Assembly (NCBI RefSeq): GCF_008932115.1
Contig: NZ_CP044543.1
Coordinates: 2,672,501-2,736,500, forward strand
From: Bradyrhizobium betae
Lineage (GTDB): Bacteria > Pseudomonadota > Alphaproteobacteria > Rhizobiales > Xanthobacteraceae
Direction: 5' to 3'
DNA: 64,000 nt
The notes beneath the pieces were generated by a model. That model was not told the origin of the DNA. It saw only the letters and a list, made by a program, of their open reading frames with translations, and did no database searches. The position numbers and the translations under genes were made by a program. Every line of letters begins with the position of its first letter. The stretch's first letter is position 1. Positions 7,597 to 16,015 of this stretch are shown here, piece by piece.

Positions 7597-8592
7597 CTAC
7601 ATCGGCCGGTACGCGCGCACATCGCCGGGCACGTTCACGCCGAGCTTGATCTGGCCGACTGAGCGGATGATGTCGTCGCCGAGGAGCTGGGCGAAGCAGG
7701 CGTAGCCCCAATCGTTCATGTGCAGTCCGTCGGCGATGACGAAGCTCTCGACCGGGATCGATTGGTTCTCGTGCCAGTCGCGCATCACCTCGAACCGCGG
7801 GAAGATGCCGACGTGACGGAGCTCGGCGACCTTGCCGAGCAGCTTCACCATCTTGCCGGCGCTCTCCTTGCGCTGGTTGACGGCCGGCGAATATTGCGGA
7901 TCGACCAGCACGATGTCGGCGCCGCCGGCGGCCTGGATGCTGGCGATGCCGTCCTCGACGAGCTTGGCGGTGTCGCCGGGATCGAGGTTGCGCAGCACGG
8001 CGTTGGTGCCGACCTGCCAGATCACGAGATCCGGATGCACGTCGATCACCTCGGTCTGGAGGCGCTTCATCATCTCGGGCGCGTCCTCGCCGCCGACGCC
8101 GGCATTGATGACGGTGATGTCGGCGGTCGGATATTGCCGGCGCAGCTGCGTGGCGAGACGGTTCGGATAATTGAAATCGGGCGAGCTCGCGCCATAGCCG
8201 GCGGTCGAGGACGAGCCGAACGCGACGATCACGACCGGCTTGCCGGCAACGAGCTTGTTCGCGACATGCGGCAGCGAGCCCATCGCCTTCGAGCCGCCCT
8301 TCGGCGCGAGACACGGCACGCGGTTGAAGATGTCGCCCGCGGATTTGGCGACCTGCTTCACCCTGTCGATCGCGCGCCCGGTGATACCGCGCTGCTCCGC
8401 GGATGGGTGGGTGGCGGCAATTGTGGTCTGGGAGGGCGAGGCGGGCGCGGGATTAGCGGACTGCGCAGGCGCGGGCGTGCCCTGCGCGGCTTGAGCTTGA
8501 GCTTGAGCCTGCGCCACTGGCGTCAGCAACAGCAGGACCATTGCGGGTGCGGCCAGCCATGCCGTCAGGCGAAAAGGGTGGAGAGAACTCAT
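7597..8592 (-). CDS. Exported SGNH/GDSL-type esterase or acyltransferase partner
   Basis: A 331-residue protein with an N-terminal signal peptide (residues 1-30, ending AQAQA) and an Ala/Pro/Gln-rich linker. All four SGNH blocks are present: FGSSST (nucleophile Ser128), NAGVGGED (block II Gly ~165), GTN (195-197, oxyanion Asn), and DGLH (Asp288, His291). It should act in the periplasm as an esterase or acetyl/succinyl-transferase. It is the third gene of an operon, twelve bases downstream of a degenerate SGNH paralogue that follows an OpgC acyltransferase. By analogy with polysaccharide O-acylation systems that pair a membrane acyltransferase with SGNH proteins, a glucan or polysaccharide is the probable substrate; this is inference. 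Confidence 0.87.
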   Translation of the reverse strand: MSSLHPFRLTAWLAAPAMVLLLLTPVAQAQAQAQAAQGTPAPAQSANPAPASPSQTTIAATHPSAEQRGITGRAIDRVKQVAKSAGDIFNRVPCLAPKGGSKAMGSLPHVANKLVAGKPVVIVAFGSSSTAGYGASSPDFNYPNRLATQLRRQYPTADITVINAGVGGEDAPEMMKRLQTEVIDVHPDLVIWQVGTNAVLRNLDPGDTAKLVEDGIASIQAAGGADIVLVDPQYSPAVNQRKESAGKMVKLLGKVAELRHVGIFPRFEVMRDWHENQSIPVESFVIADGLHMNDWGYACFAQLLGDDIIRSVGQIKLGVNVPGDVRAYRPM

Positions 8593-8604
8593 TAACGCTA
8601 GACC

Positions 8605-9384
8605 TCAATTTTGCTGCTGGGTCGGCCCCAGATGGGCTGCGTCGATCACAAACTGTGCCAACGCCCGACCAAGGCAATCGTGGACCTGCTTCGCCAGCTC
8701 GGGCCCGCGGGACGGGCTGAACAGGTCGAACTGACCCTGATCATTCCACTGCCGCATGATCGCGAAACGGTCGAACAGCGGGACGTCATGCTCCTGCGCC
8801 ACCACCCGCATATTGTCGAGATAGGGCGGTACCGAGATCATGGTTTCGGTGCGCGGGCTGTACTGCAAGTTCATCAACACGACGTCAGCCCCTGCATTTT
8901 GCAGCGCGGCAACCCCTTCGGTCACAGCACCGCGAAAATCGTCGGGATCGATGGCTCGGATAGCATCCACGGTCCCGGTCTGCCAGATGACCAAAGTAGG
9001 CCTTTTTGCTTCCATCAGCTTAACGAAGGTTCCAGCTGCCTCCTCCGCCGTTTTCTTGCTCTGTATTTCTACGGAGACGTGCACTGCTTCCGATGGCGGC
9101 AGCTTGTCCTTCAAAATGGCCTGCATGCGCGCTGGATATGAGGCGTCCTCGGAAGCCGGAATCGTGGTCGAACGGCTGCCGATGACCAGGATTTCGAGCG
9201 GTTTGCCGCCCTTGATGGCATCGGCCACCTTGGGAAGCTGGCTTTCGCTGGTCAGCAGATAGGACGGCAATTCGCAGGCTGGAGGCGCGGCCGGGACGGA
9301 AGGCGCAGCATCGCCCGCGCGCGCCGAGGGCGCGGCGAGGTTACCGCACAGCAGGACCAGGCTCAGGAGAACCTTCGCCTTCAT
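8605..9384 (-). CDS. Exported SGNH-fold protein lacking catalytic residues (pseudo-enzyme)
   Basis: A 259-residue paralogue of the next gene, with a signal peptide (residues 1-23, SARA cleavage). Alignment by eye is clear through EILVIGS, TLVIWQTGT, NAGADVVLMNLQYSPR and FDRFAIMRQW. The catalytic blocks have changed: GSSST has become GSRST, so Arg71 replaces the nucleophile; the glycine block II is absent; GTN has become GTV; and DGLH has become a GPEL-like sequence. Its ATG overlaps the stop of the OpgC gene (TGATG at 9386-9382), implying translational coupling. A non-catalytic scaffold or substrate-binding role beside its active sibling is the simplest reading. Confidence 0.8.
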   Translation of the reverse strand: MKAKVLLSLVLLCGNLAAPSARAGDAAPSVPAAPPACELPSYLLTSESQLPKVADAIKGGKPLEILVIGSRSTTIPASEDASYPARMQAILKDKLPPSEAVHVSVEIQSKKTAEEAAGTFVKLMEAKRPTLVIWQTGTVDAIRAIDPDDFRGAVTEGVAALQNAGADVVLMNLQYSPRTETMISVPPYLDNMRVVAQEHDVPLFDRFAIMRQWNDQGQFDLFSPSRGPELAKQVHDCLGRALAQFVIDAAHLGPTQQQN

Positions 9385-10649
9385 CAGCCCCCTCCCGCCA
9401 GATCGGCGCTGCCGACGGCGTTTTTGGTCTTCGCACCACTCTTGTCAGCCACGCGTTTGTACCACGAAATCACCCATGCCACGCCCCACATGATCAGGAT
9501 TCCGGAGAGACTAATTAGCGCATGCACGGCTGGGCCGCCGGAAACTTCGGCCAGGATGAAATGGCCTGCAAAAGCGAGGAAGACGCCGAGACAGAAGATC
9601 TCCAGGGAATGCGAGCCGCACAGGATCAGCGGCCGCAGCCAGGGCGATTTCAGGCCCGGCCAGTCGCGCGGCAGGAAACGCACGGTGAGTGCGGCGAGCG
9701 CCAGGAAATGCGTGAAGCGCAACACGTCGAGGTTAGTCTTGTCGATCGGATACATCCATTGCTCGAGCCGCTTCGGCATCAGATGGGGCACTTGCGGCAC
9801 GTACCAGGTCAGCGTCACGTAGAACGCCGCCACGAGATAGGCGATCGAGATCCACATCGTCACCGGCGAAGCCAGAATACGTGACATGCGCCGCGCACCT
9901 CCGAGCGCACACCATGCACCGAAGACGAAAAGCAATTGCCAGGCCAGCGGATTGAACGCCCAGAAGCCGTTCGGATAGGCGGAGAAGTAGAGGTCGTATT
10001 CCCAGGTGGCGGCGTAGAGCGCGACCGAGAAGCCGAGCGTCAAATCGGGCTTCCACTTCATCGACCACAGGATCAGGGGCAGCGCCAGCATCAGCACGAT
10101 GTAGAGCGGCAACACGTCCATGTTGACGGGACGGAAGCGGAGCAGCAGCGCCTGCACGATGGTGACGTCGGGCTGCTTGAGGAAATCCATGATGCCCATC
10201 TCTTCGGTGTAGAGCGGGTTCTCGAAGCTGGTCGCGACGTAGGAGATTTCGGCGAGGAAGATCGTGAACAGGAAGACGTGGGCGACGTAGATCTGCCAGA
10301 CGCGCCGCATGATGCGCGCGGTGGCGATGACGACACCCGACTCCAGCATCGCCCGGCCGTAGACGAACGCCGCGGTGTAACCGGAGATGAAGATGAAGAT
10401 CTCGGTGGCGTCGCTGAAGCCGTAGTTGCGGATCGTGAACCAGGTCAGCAGGCTTGCCGGCAGATGGTCGATGAAGATCAGCCACAGCGCGAGACCACGG
10501 AACAGGTCGAGCCTGAGCTCGCGCTCGCCGATGGCGGGCAGCGAGATGGCCGCGGCGGCGGCGCGCGGCTTCGCCTCTGCAGGCTTGGCCTCCACGGCGG
10601 TGGCGGTTCCTGCGATCGTCGATCCCGTCACTTGGTGGGCAATGGTCAT
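9384..10649 (-). CDS. opgC: OpgC family acyltransferase (glucan succinylation type)
   Basis: A 421-residue inner-membrane protein with about ten hydrophobic segments. The OpgC family start RELRLDLFRGLALWLIFIDHL, with its conserved Arg-Asp and His, is followed by FSDATEIFIFISGYTAAFVYG. OpgC proteins transfer succinyl groups to osmoregulated periplasmic glucans; members in rhizobia act on cyclic or linear beta-glucans. The N-terminal ~40 residues are Ala/Lys/Glu-rich and cytoplasmic. It is the first gene of a tightly packed operon with two SGNH-fold exported proteins, and divergent from apaG. The exact acceptor glucan cannot be read from sequence. Confidence 0.9.
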   Translation of the reverse strand: MTIAHQVTGSTIAGTATAVEAKPAEAKPRAAAAAISLPAIGERELRLDLFRGLALWLIFIDHLPASLLTWFTIRNYGFSDATEIFIFISGYTAAFVYGRAMLESGVVIATARIMRRVWQIYVAHVFLFTIFLAEISYVATSFENPLYTEEMGIMDFLKQPDVTIVQALLLRFRPVNMDVLPLYIVLMLALPLILWSMKWKPDLTLGFSVALYAATWEYDLYFSAYPNGFWAFNPLAWQLLFVFGAWCALGGARRMSRILASPVTMWISIAYLVAAFYVTLTWYVPQVPHLMPKRLEQWMYPIDKTNLDVLRFTHFLALAALTVRFLPRDWPGLKSPWLRPLILCGSHSLEIFCLGVFLAFAGHFILAEVSGGPAVHALISLSGILIMWGVAWVISWYKRVADKSGAKTKNAVGSADLAGGG

Positions 10650-10845
10650 CGGGGCCCGAAACCCTCACGCAAATCGCGACGTTGAAATGGAGTGTACCGG
10701 TCCGGCCGTGGTCTCGCAAAGCGGCCGGATCACATCGGGGTGTATTTCCCCGGGGGTGTACTTCCTCGCAAATTCTGGCGGGACGATGTCGCCAAGGCCG
10801 CCTGTGGCGTTTGGTTCCCGGGCGGATTTCGGTATGATGGCAGCC

Positions 10846-11238
10846 ATGTACCGCGCCGTGACCCGCCAGATCGAAGTGACCGTCGAGCCGAATTTTGTTC
10901 CGGAGCAGTCGGCGGCCGACCGTTCCCGCTTTTTCTGGTCCTACACCATCGTCATCACCAATTCCGGCGACGAGACCGTGCAGCTCAAGACGCGGCACTG
11001 GATCATCACCGACGCCACCGGCCGGCAGCAGGAGGTGAAGGGCGAGGGCGTGGTCGGCGAGCAGCCGACCCTGGCCCCCGGCGAGCGCTTCGAATACACC
11101 TCCGGCGTCCCGCTCACGACCGCCTCCGGCTTCATGACCGGCCGCTACCAGATGGTCAGCGAAAGCGGCGAACGCTTCGAGATCGACGTGCCGACATTCT
11201 CGCTGGACAGCCCGGACAACAAGCGGGTGTTGAATTAG
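10846..11238 (+). CDS. apaG: ApaG domain protein (Co2+/Mg2+ efflux-associated)
   Basis: A 130-residue single-domain protein with the ApaG beta-sandwich outline. The YFWSY-type core reads RFFWSYTIVITNSGDETVQLKTRHWIITDATG, followed by EVKGEGVVGEQPTLAPGERFEYTSG and TASGFMTGRYQM. ApaG proteins have been tied to cobalt resistance and magnesium efflux in enterobacteria, but their biochemistry is unsettled. In-frame ATG codons also occur at 10834 and 10837, and the start at 10846 gives the usual family length. It stands alone, divergent from the OpgC operon across about 200 bases. Confidence 0.92.
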   Translation: MYRAVTRQIEVTVEPNFVPEQSAADRSRFFWSYTIVITNSGDETVQLKTRHWIITDATGRQQEVKGEGVVGEQPTLAPGERFEYTSGVPLTTASGFMTGRYQMVSESGERFEIDVPTFSLDSPDNKRVLN

Positions 11239-11254
11239 GGCGCTTTCGCAGTCC

Positions 11255-11429
11255 CGTCATCCTGAGGCGCGAGCGATGAGGCGCTAGGCGCCTCATCGGG
11301 AGCCTCGAAGGATGCACGGCCCCGATGCAGCCGGGCTGTCGCCCTTAGAGGCTTGCTCCGCGGCGCGATGCGCCGCAGAGCGCGCACCTCCAGCGACAAC
11401 CGCTTCGCGGTTGCGCGGGGGTGACGGTT
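11255..11429. repeat. Palindromic intergenic repeat, family F
   Basis: It starts CGTCATCCTGAGGCGCGAGC and continues through GAGGCGCTAGGCGCCTC to GCCTCGAAGGATG. A second half has further palindromes (GCGGCGCGATGCGCCGC and CAACCGCTTCGCGGTTG). A diverged fragment of the same family (GCCTCCGCTTCGCTACGGC...CTCAGGGTGACGGG) lies at about 12095-12135. It directly follows apaG. Confidence 0.65.
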
Positions 11430-11469
11430 ACAAGATTGATCCCCCATCAACGATTTTTGAATCTCAGAC

Positions 11470-11975
11470 ACGCCTTCGCAGCCTCGCGGCGCATCTCGCC
11501 CGAGTTTTGCTTCTTCTCTCGGCCCTCAAATCCAAGAGGGCGCAGGGAAGACCGGGTGCCGACGGGCACCCGCGGTCTGCTGCGCGAAAATGTAGCGCAA
11601 AGAGACCGCACAGCAGCATACAGGTGTCGCCGATCACTCGGCCTTCCCTGCGCGATGGTCGGACGGCTTATGCCGTGCTCTCCCGGGAGCCGAACTTTCC
11701 TTCTGGCCTCCCTCGCCCCGCGAATTGACGATGCCGTCCGCCCGGTTGGGCTCGCGCGCATCTCCGCAAAAGGCTTGACCGTAGCAACGACGGCCAGGAC
11801 CACACGGTTTTGCCGTACGCTTCGGCGCCGCTCGTCCGCACGTGGCCACGGGCTCACAGGGACTACCCGCCCTGCCCGGACCTCTCGCGCACGACGCTGC
11901 CGCGTCCACCGCAGGCCCGGCTCGCAACTCGTGACGACGTACGATCGCCGCTCAAGGATGAGCCGGGATGAAGCG
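11470..11975 (+). other. Long structured non-coding block
   Basis: About 500 bases without a credible gene but with dense nested pairing. An 11-bp stem GCGCAGGGAAG (11540-11550)/CTTCCCTGCGC (11643-11653) encloses a GGGTGCC/GGCACCC hairpin (11554-11571) and a two-part stem GCGGTCT/AGACCGC (11572-11578/11603-11609) with TGCGC/GCGCA (11581-11585/11595-11599). An 8-bp stem CGGACGGC/GCCGTCCG (11660-11667/11733-11740) follows, then a small ACGG/CCGT hairpin near 11807-11820. From memory, similar sequence recurs between genes in Bradyrhizobium and relatives; this was not checked. Strand is assumed. It could be a structured RNA or an extended repeat. The rest, 11976-12169, holds only a TTGCCCGTCGGGCAA hairpin near 12051 and a fragment of repeat family F. 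Confidence 0.5.
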
Positions 11976-12169
11976 ACACATACGCCATTTCCGAATTTCG
12001 GTAAAGTGGAATATTTTTACGAGGAGAGATTGACAGCCTTCGCAGGTGTTTTGCCCGTCGGGCAATTTGAAGCCTGCAGCTGGGCCATCGCCCTTCGAGG
12101 CCTCCGCTTCGCTACGGCACCTCAGGGTGACGGGGATGGAGTGGTGCTCGCAAAGACGGAGTATGACGC

Positions 12170-13177
12170 CTACGCGTCTTCCACGCCCGCCTCGTCCGGC
12201 GTGAATTCGTATACCGACGAGCAGAACTCGCAGGTCACGACGACCTTGTCGTCCTTGACCATGTCGGCGCGGTCCTCGGCCGAGAAGCTCTTCAGCATCG
12301 CACCGACCGCATCGCGCGAGCAGGAGCATTGCGCCTTGAGGACCAGCGGATTGAACACGCGCACGCCGCGTTCGTGGAATAGACGGTACAGCAGCCGCTC
12401 ACCGGAGAGATCCGGATCGATCAGCTCGACGTCTTCGACGGTCTCGATCAGCGAGCGTGCCTCGACCCAGGCGTCGTCTTCAGCGACCGCGTGCACCTCG
12501 ACGCCTTCGGGCGCATCGCCGGGGTGCAGATCGGCCTGCCGCGCGCGCTCCGGCGCCTTGGGCAGGAACTGCATCAGCATGCCGCCGGCGCGCCAGCGAT
12601 GCTTGCCGCCGTCGTTCGAGCGCCACTCCTCGCCGACCGCAAGACGCACGCGCGTCGGGATCTGCTCGGAGCGCAGGAAATATTCGTGGGCGGCGTCTTC
12701 CAGGCTGCCGCCGTCGAGCGCGACCAGGCCCTGGTAGCGGCTCATGTCGGGGCCCTGGTCGATGGTCATGGCGAGATGACCGCGGCCGAGCAGCGTGCCG
12801 GAATCCCTGATATCGCCGAGACGCTCGGCATCAAAGCGCGCATAGGCGCGCAGGCGATCCGGCGCCTGGTAGTCGACGACCAGGAACGAGACCGGACCGT
12901 CGGTCTGGGCCTGGAGGATAAAGCGGCCCTCGAATTTCAGCGCCGAGCCGAGCAGGGTCGTCAGCACGATGGCCTCGCCGAGCAGCTTGCCCACCGCAGG
13001 GGGATAATCGTGCTTGGTCAGGATCTCGTCGAGCGCCGGGCCGAGCCGCACCAGCCGCCCGCGTACGTCGAGCGCGTCGACCTCGTAGGGCAGCACGGCA
13101 TCGTCGATCGGAACCGCCGATGGCGCGCGAACCGGGCCTTCGGGCCCGGTTTTCATGTCAGGGGATTGGGAAACCAT
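12170..13177 (-). CDS. hslO: Redox-regulated chaperone Hsp33
   Basis: A 335-residue protein whose N-terminal domain has the Hsp33 markers (HDYPPAVGKLLGEAIVLTTLLGSALKFEGRFILQAQTDGPV). The C-terminal zinc/redox switch shows its four cysteines as CSC in LKAQCSCSRDAVG and CEFC in VVVTCEFCSSVYEF. On oxidative and heat stress the cysteines release zinc and form disulfides, and the dimer then holds unfolding proteins. It is longer than the E. coli protein by an N-terminal extension (about 35 residues) that contains a DNA hairpin. Start ATG 13177 has no good Shine-Dalgarno; an internal Met at residue 8 is an alternative. Confidence 0.92.
   Translation of the reverse strand: MVSQSPDMKTGPEGPVRAPSAVPIDDAVLPYEVDALDVRGRLVRLGPALDEILTKHDYPPAVGKLLGEAIVLTTLLGSALKFEGRFILQAQTDGPVSFLVVDYQAPDRLRAYARFDAERLGDIRDSGTLLGRGHLAMTIDQGPDMSRYQGLVALDGGSLEDAAHEYFLRSEQIPTRVRLAVGEEWRSNDGGKHRWRAGGMLMQFLPKAPERARQADLHPGDAPEGVEVHAVAEDDAWVEARSLIETVEDVELIDPDLSGERLLYRLFHERGVRVFNPLVLKAQCSCSRDAVGAMLKSFSAEDRADMVKDDKVVVTCEFCSSVYEFTPDEAGVEDA
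13130..13153 (+). terminator. Terminator-like UUCG hairpin inside the hslO 5' coding end
   Basis: On the plus strand AACCGGGCC (13130-13138) pairs with GGCCCGGTT (13143-13151) around a TTCG tetraloop, followed by T residues. It is oriented to end plus-strand transcripts, antisense to hslO, yet it lies within the first codons of hslO. It may stop antisense transcription coming from the structured block upstream; function inferred. Confidence 0.45.
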
Positions 13178-13239
13178 GGCGCATTATCTGGGGTCGGAGG
13201 GCGGAAATGGAAGGGGGTGCGGGGTGCCTCAAACTCAGT

Positions 13240-13395
13240 GTCGTCCCGGGGCGCGCGGAGCGCGAACCCGGGATCCATAACCACAGGATGACGTGATAGC
13301 GCGAGATGGACAACTCCGAGTCATCGCTACACGACGTCCTGTGGTTATGGATCCCGGATCTGCGCGCCGCTGCGCGGCGCTTGTCCGGGACGACA
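13240..13395. repeat. Palindromic intergenic repeat, family B (copy 1)
   Basis: The arms GTCGTCCCGG and CCGGGACGAC lie outside; GGATCCATAACCACAGGA and TCCTGTGGTTATGGATCC pair inside. Other copies lie at 16593-16727, 27974-28120 and 44863-44989, each with the CATAACCACAGG or CCTGTGGTTATG core or a variant of it. It lies between hslO upstream sequence and the 3' end of argF. Confidence 0.85.
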
Positions 13396-13431
13396 GCGGA
13401 GGGTGGCGCAGCAGCCCACTCTACCGCCGCT

Positions 13432-14355
13432 TCACTTCACCGCATCAAAACACCAGGCCAGAATGCCCTTCTGCGCGTGCAGGCGGTTTTCGGCCTCGTC
13501 GAACACGACCGATTGCGGGCCGTCGATCACGTCATCCGTGACTTCCTCGCCGCGATGGGCGGGCAGGCAGTGCATGAACAGCGCGTCGGGCTTGGCCAGC
13601 GACATCAGCTTCGCATTGACCTGGTAGGGCTTGAGCACGTTGTGGCGATGCTCGCCTTCCTTGTCGCCCATCGACACCCAGGTGTCGGTGACGACGCAAT
13701 CGGCGCCCTTCACGGCGGCCTCCGGATCGGTGCCGAGCATGATCGGCGCGCCGGTCGCCTTGATGAAATCGCGCATGACTTTCTTCGGCGCGAGCTCCGG
13801 CGGGGTTGCGACGTTGAGCTGGAACTTGAACCGCTCGGCGGCATGAGCCCACGAGGCCAGAACGTTGTTGTCGTCGCCGGTCCAGGCCACCGTCCTGCCC
13901 TCGATCGAGCCGCGATGCTCCTCAAAGGTCATCAGGTCGGCCATCACCTGGCAAGGATGCGACCGGCGCGTCAGGCCGTTGATGACGGGCACCGTCGCAT
14001 ATTCGGCAAGCTCGAGCAGCGCATCGTGGTTGAGGATGCGGATCATGATGGCGTCGACATAGCGCGACAGCACGCGCGCGGTATCGGCGATGGTCTCGCC
14101 ACGGCCGAGCTGCATCTCGGCACCGGTGAGCATGATGGGCTCGCCGCCGAGCTGGCGCATGGCGACATCGAACGACACGCGGGTGCGGGTCGAGGGACGC
14201 TCGAAGATCATCGCCAGGGTCTTGCCTTCGAGCGGCCTGACCGGCTGATGCGCCTTCTGCTTCGCCTTCATGGCGGAGGATGCGGCGAGCATGCTCTTGA
14301 GTTCCGACAGCGGCAGCTCGTTGATATCGAGGAAGTGCTTCGGGGACTTGCTCAT
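13432..14355 (-). CDS. argF: Ornithine carbamoyltransferase
   Basis: A 307-residue enzyme that forms citrulline from ornithine and carbamoyl phosphate in arginine synthesis. The carbamoyl-phosphate motif [13 protein letters not shown] is complete, as are the HPCQ motif ([12 protein letters not shown]), the ornithine-loop signature [11 protein letters not shown] (here [18 protein letters not shown]) and the SMGDKEGEH loop. Its ATG overlaps the argD stop codon by one base (TGATG at 14357-14353), so the two are translationally coupled. Length is normal for the catabolic/anabolic alphaproteobacterial type; the linkage with argD indicates biosynthesis. Confidence 0.97.
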   Translation of the reverse strand: MSKSPKHFLDINELPLSELKSMLAASSAMKAKQKAHQPVRPLEGKTLAMIFERPSTRTRVSFDVAMRQLGGEPIMLTGAEMQLGRGETIADTARVLSRYVDAIMIRILNHDALLELAEYATVPVINGLTRRSHPCQVMADLMTFEEHRGSIEGRTVAWTGDDNNVLASWAHAAERFKFQLNVATPPELAPKKVMRDFIKATGAPIMLGTDPEAAVKGADCVVTDTWVSMGDKEGEHRHNVLKPYQVNAKLMSLAKPDALFMHCLPAHRGEEVTDDVIDGPQSVVFDEAENRLHAQKGILAWCFDAVK

Positions 14356-15563
14356 CAGCTTGCCGCCCGCTTGGTCTGACTGGACGAGATTGCGGCGCAG
14401 GCGCGCTCGAGCCGCCCGACGCTGTCCTCGATTTCGGCTTCGGTGACGATCAAGGGCGGCAGGAACCGCACGACATTGTCGCCGGCGCCGACCGTGAGCA
14501 GTTTTTCGTTCCGCAACGCCGCGACGAGATCGCCGGATGGCACCACGGCCTTGATGCCGATCAGCAGGCCCTCGCCGCGCACTTCGCTGACCACGTCGGG
14601 ATGGCGGTCGATCACGGAGGCGAGCTTCTGCTTGAGCAGCAGCGACATCTTCTGCACGTGGTCGAAGAAGCCGGGCTTGAGCATGACGTCGAGCACGGCG
14701 TTCGCAGCCGCGATCGCCAGCGGGTTGCCGCCGAAGGTCGAGCCGTGCGAGCCGGGGCCCATGCCGGACGCCGCGTCCGCGGTCGCCAGCACCGCGCCGA
14801 TCGGGAAGCCGCCGCCGAGCGCCTTGGCCAGCGACATCACGTCGGGTGTGACGCCGGTGCGGCGATGCGCGAACAGATCGCCGGTGCGGCCCATGCCGGT
14901 CTGCACCTCGTCGAACGCCAGCAGCAGCCCCTTGTCGTCGCAGACCTGGCGCAACGCCCTCAGGAACGCGGGCGTCGCCGAACGCACGCCGCCCTCGCCC
15001 TGGATCGGCTCGATCAGGATACCGGCGGTCTGCGGACCGATCGCCTTCTTGACGGCTTCGATGTCGCCGTGCGGGACCTGGTCGAAACCGTCCATCGGCG
15101 GGCCGAAGCCTTCGAGATATTTTGCCGATCCGGTCGCCGCCAGCGTCGCCAGCGTGCGGCCGTGGAAGGCGCCTTCGAAGGTGATGATGCGATAGCGCTC
15201 CGGATGCCCCTTGGAGAAGTGATGATGGCGGACCAGCTTGATCACACCCTCCAGCGCCTCGGCGCCGGAATTGCAGAAGAACACGAAGTCCGCGAAACTC
15301 TCGCTGCACAGACGCGCGGCGAGCTTCTCGCCGTCCGGGCTCTGGAACAGGTTCGACATGTGCCAGAGTTTCGTCGCCTGCTCCTGCAACGCCTTGACCA
15401 GCGCGGGATGGGCATGGCCGAGCGCATTCACCGCCACGCCCGAGGTGAAATCGAGATAGCGCTCGCCATTGGTCGCGATCAGCCAGCAGCCTTCGCCGCG
15501 CTCGAAACCGAGGTCGGACCTGGCGAAAACGGGGAGCAAATGCGGCGCTGCGCTGTTAGTCAT
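14355..15563 (-). CDS. argD: Acetylornithine aminotransferase
   Basis: A 402-residue class-III PLP aminotransferase that converts N-acetylglutamate semialdehyde to N-acetylornithine, and may also serve lysine synthesis. Landmarks are [29 protein letters not shown] near the N-terminus, [17 protein letters not shown] (phosphate binding), [22 protein letters not shown], the cofactor aspartate in [15 protein letters not shown], and the Schiff-base lysine in [15 protein letters not shown]. The ATG at 15563 is preferred to an upstream GTG at 15572. It is the first gene of the argD-argF pair and divergent from gcrA. Confidence 0.96.
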   Translation of the reverse strand: MTNSAAPHLLPVFARSDLGFERGEGCWLIATNGERYLDFTSGVAVNALGHAHPALVKALQEQATKLWHMSNLFQSPDGEKLAARLCSESFADFVFFCNSGAEALEGVIKLVRHHHFSKGHPERYRIITFEGAFHGRTLATLAATGSAKYLEGFGPPMDGFDQVPHGDIEAVKKAIGPQTAGILIEPIQGEGGVRSATPAFLRALRQVCDDKGLLLAFDEVQTGMGRTGDLFAHRRTGVTPDVMSLAKALGGGFPIGAVLATADAASGMGPGSHGSTFGGNPLAIAAANAVLDVMLKPGFFDHVQKMSLLLKQKLASVIDRHPDVVSEVRGEGLLIGIKAVVPSGDLVAALRNEKLLTVGAGDNVVRFLPPLIVTEAEIEDSVGRLERACAAISSSQTKRAAS

Positions 15564-15724
15564 GACGGTCACTTGAATGTTGCGGACGATGAGCGTGCAT
15601 TACGCAACGCACCATTCACCGGCCCGGAAAACGAAACATGCCGCCTTTTAAGGGCGGCACGCGGGACTATCTTATGCCCCGTGAAACGGGTGTCAATGCC
15701 GCCTGGAAAGCCTCGCGAAACGAT

Positions 15725-15935
15725 GAATCCGTAGTCTTGCGGTGGCGATCTTGCGTGTTTTCGCGACGGAACATGTGGAAGCGAGTCGGCGGACTCTTGC
15801 GCGTGAGTCACGCCATATTGTAGCGTTTGGCTTGTCAGATACGACATCTCGTGCGGCAGTTCTGATCTCTAAGTCCTCATGTACCGGCGTAAACGTTCGG
15901 GCGGCTCTCGATGCCCGGCGAGCCTTAAGGGATTC
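15725..15935. promoter_or_regulatory. GANTC (CcrM methylation) site cluster upstream of gcrA
   Basis: Five GANTC sites lie in the argD-gcrA gap: GAATC 15725-15729, GAGTC 15783-15787, GACTC 15792-15796, GAGTC 15805-15809 and GATTC 15931-15935, with three within 27 bases. In alphaproteobacteria GANTC is methylated by CcrM and read by GcrA and CtrA-linked promoters. The rest of the 450-base gap holds a GCCGCC/GGCGGC hairpin (15640-15657) and no gene. Confidence 0.55.
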
Positions 15936-16015
15936 TGACGGCACGGGTTTTTCGAGGCTTAGGCATTCGCTGTGCAGCCCCAGGATGGCAGGCGCGCGGC
16001 GAAGGAAAGGGTGCA

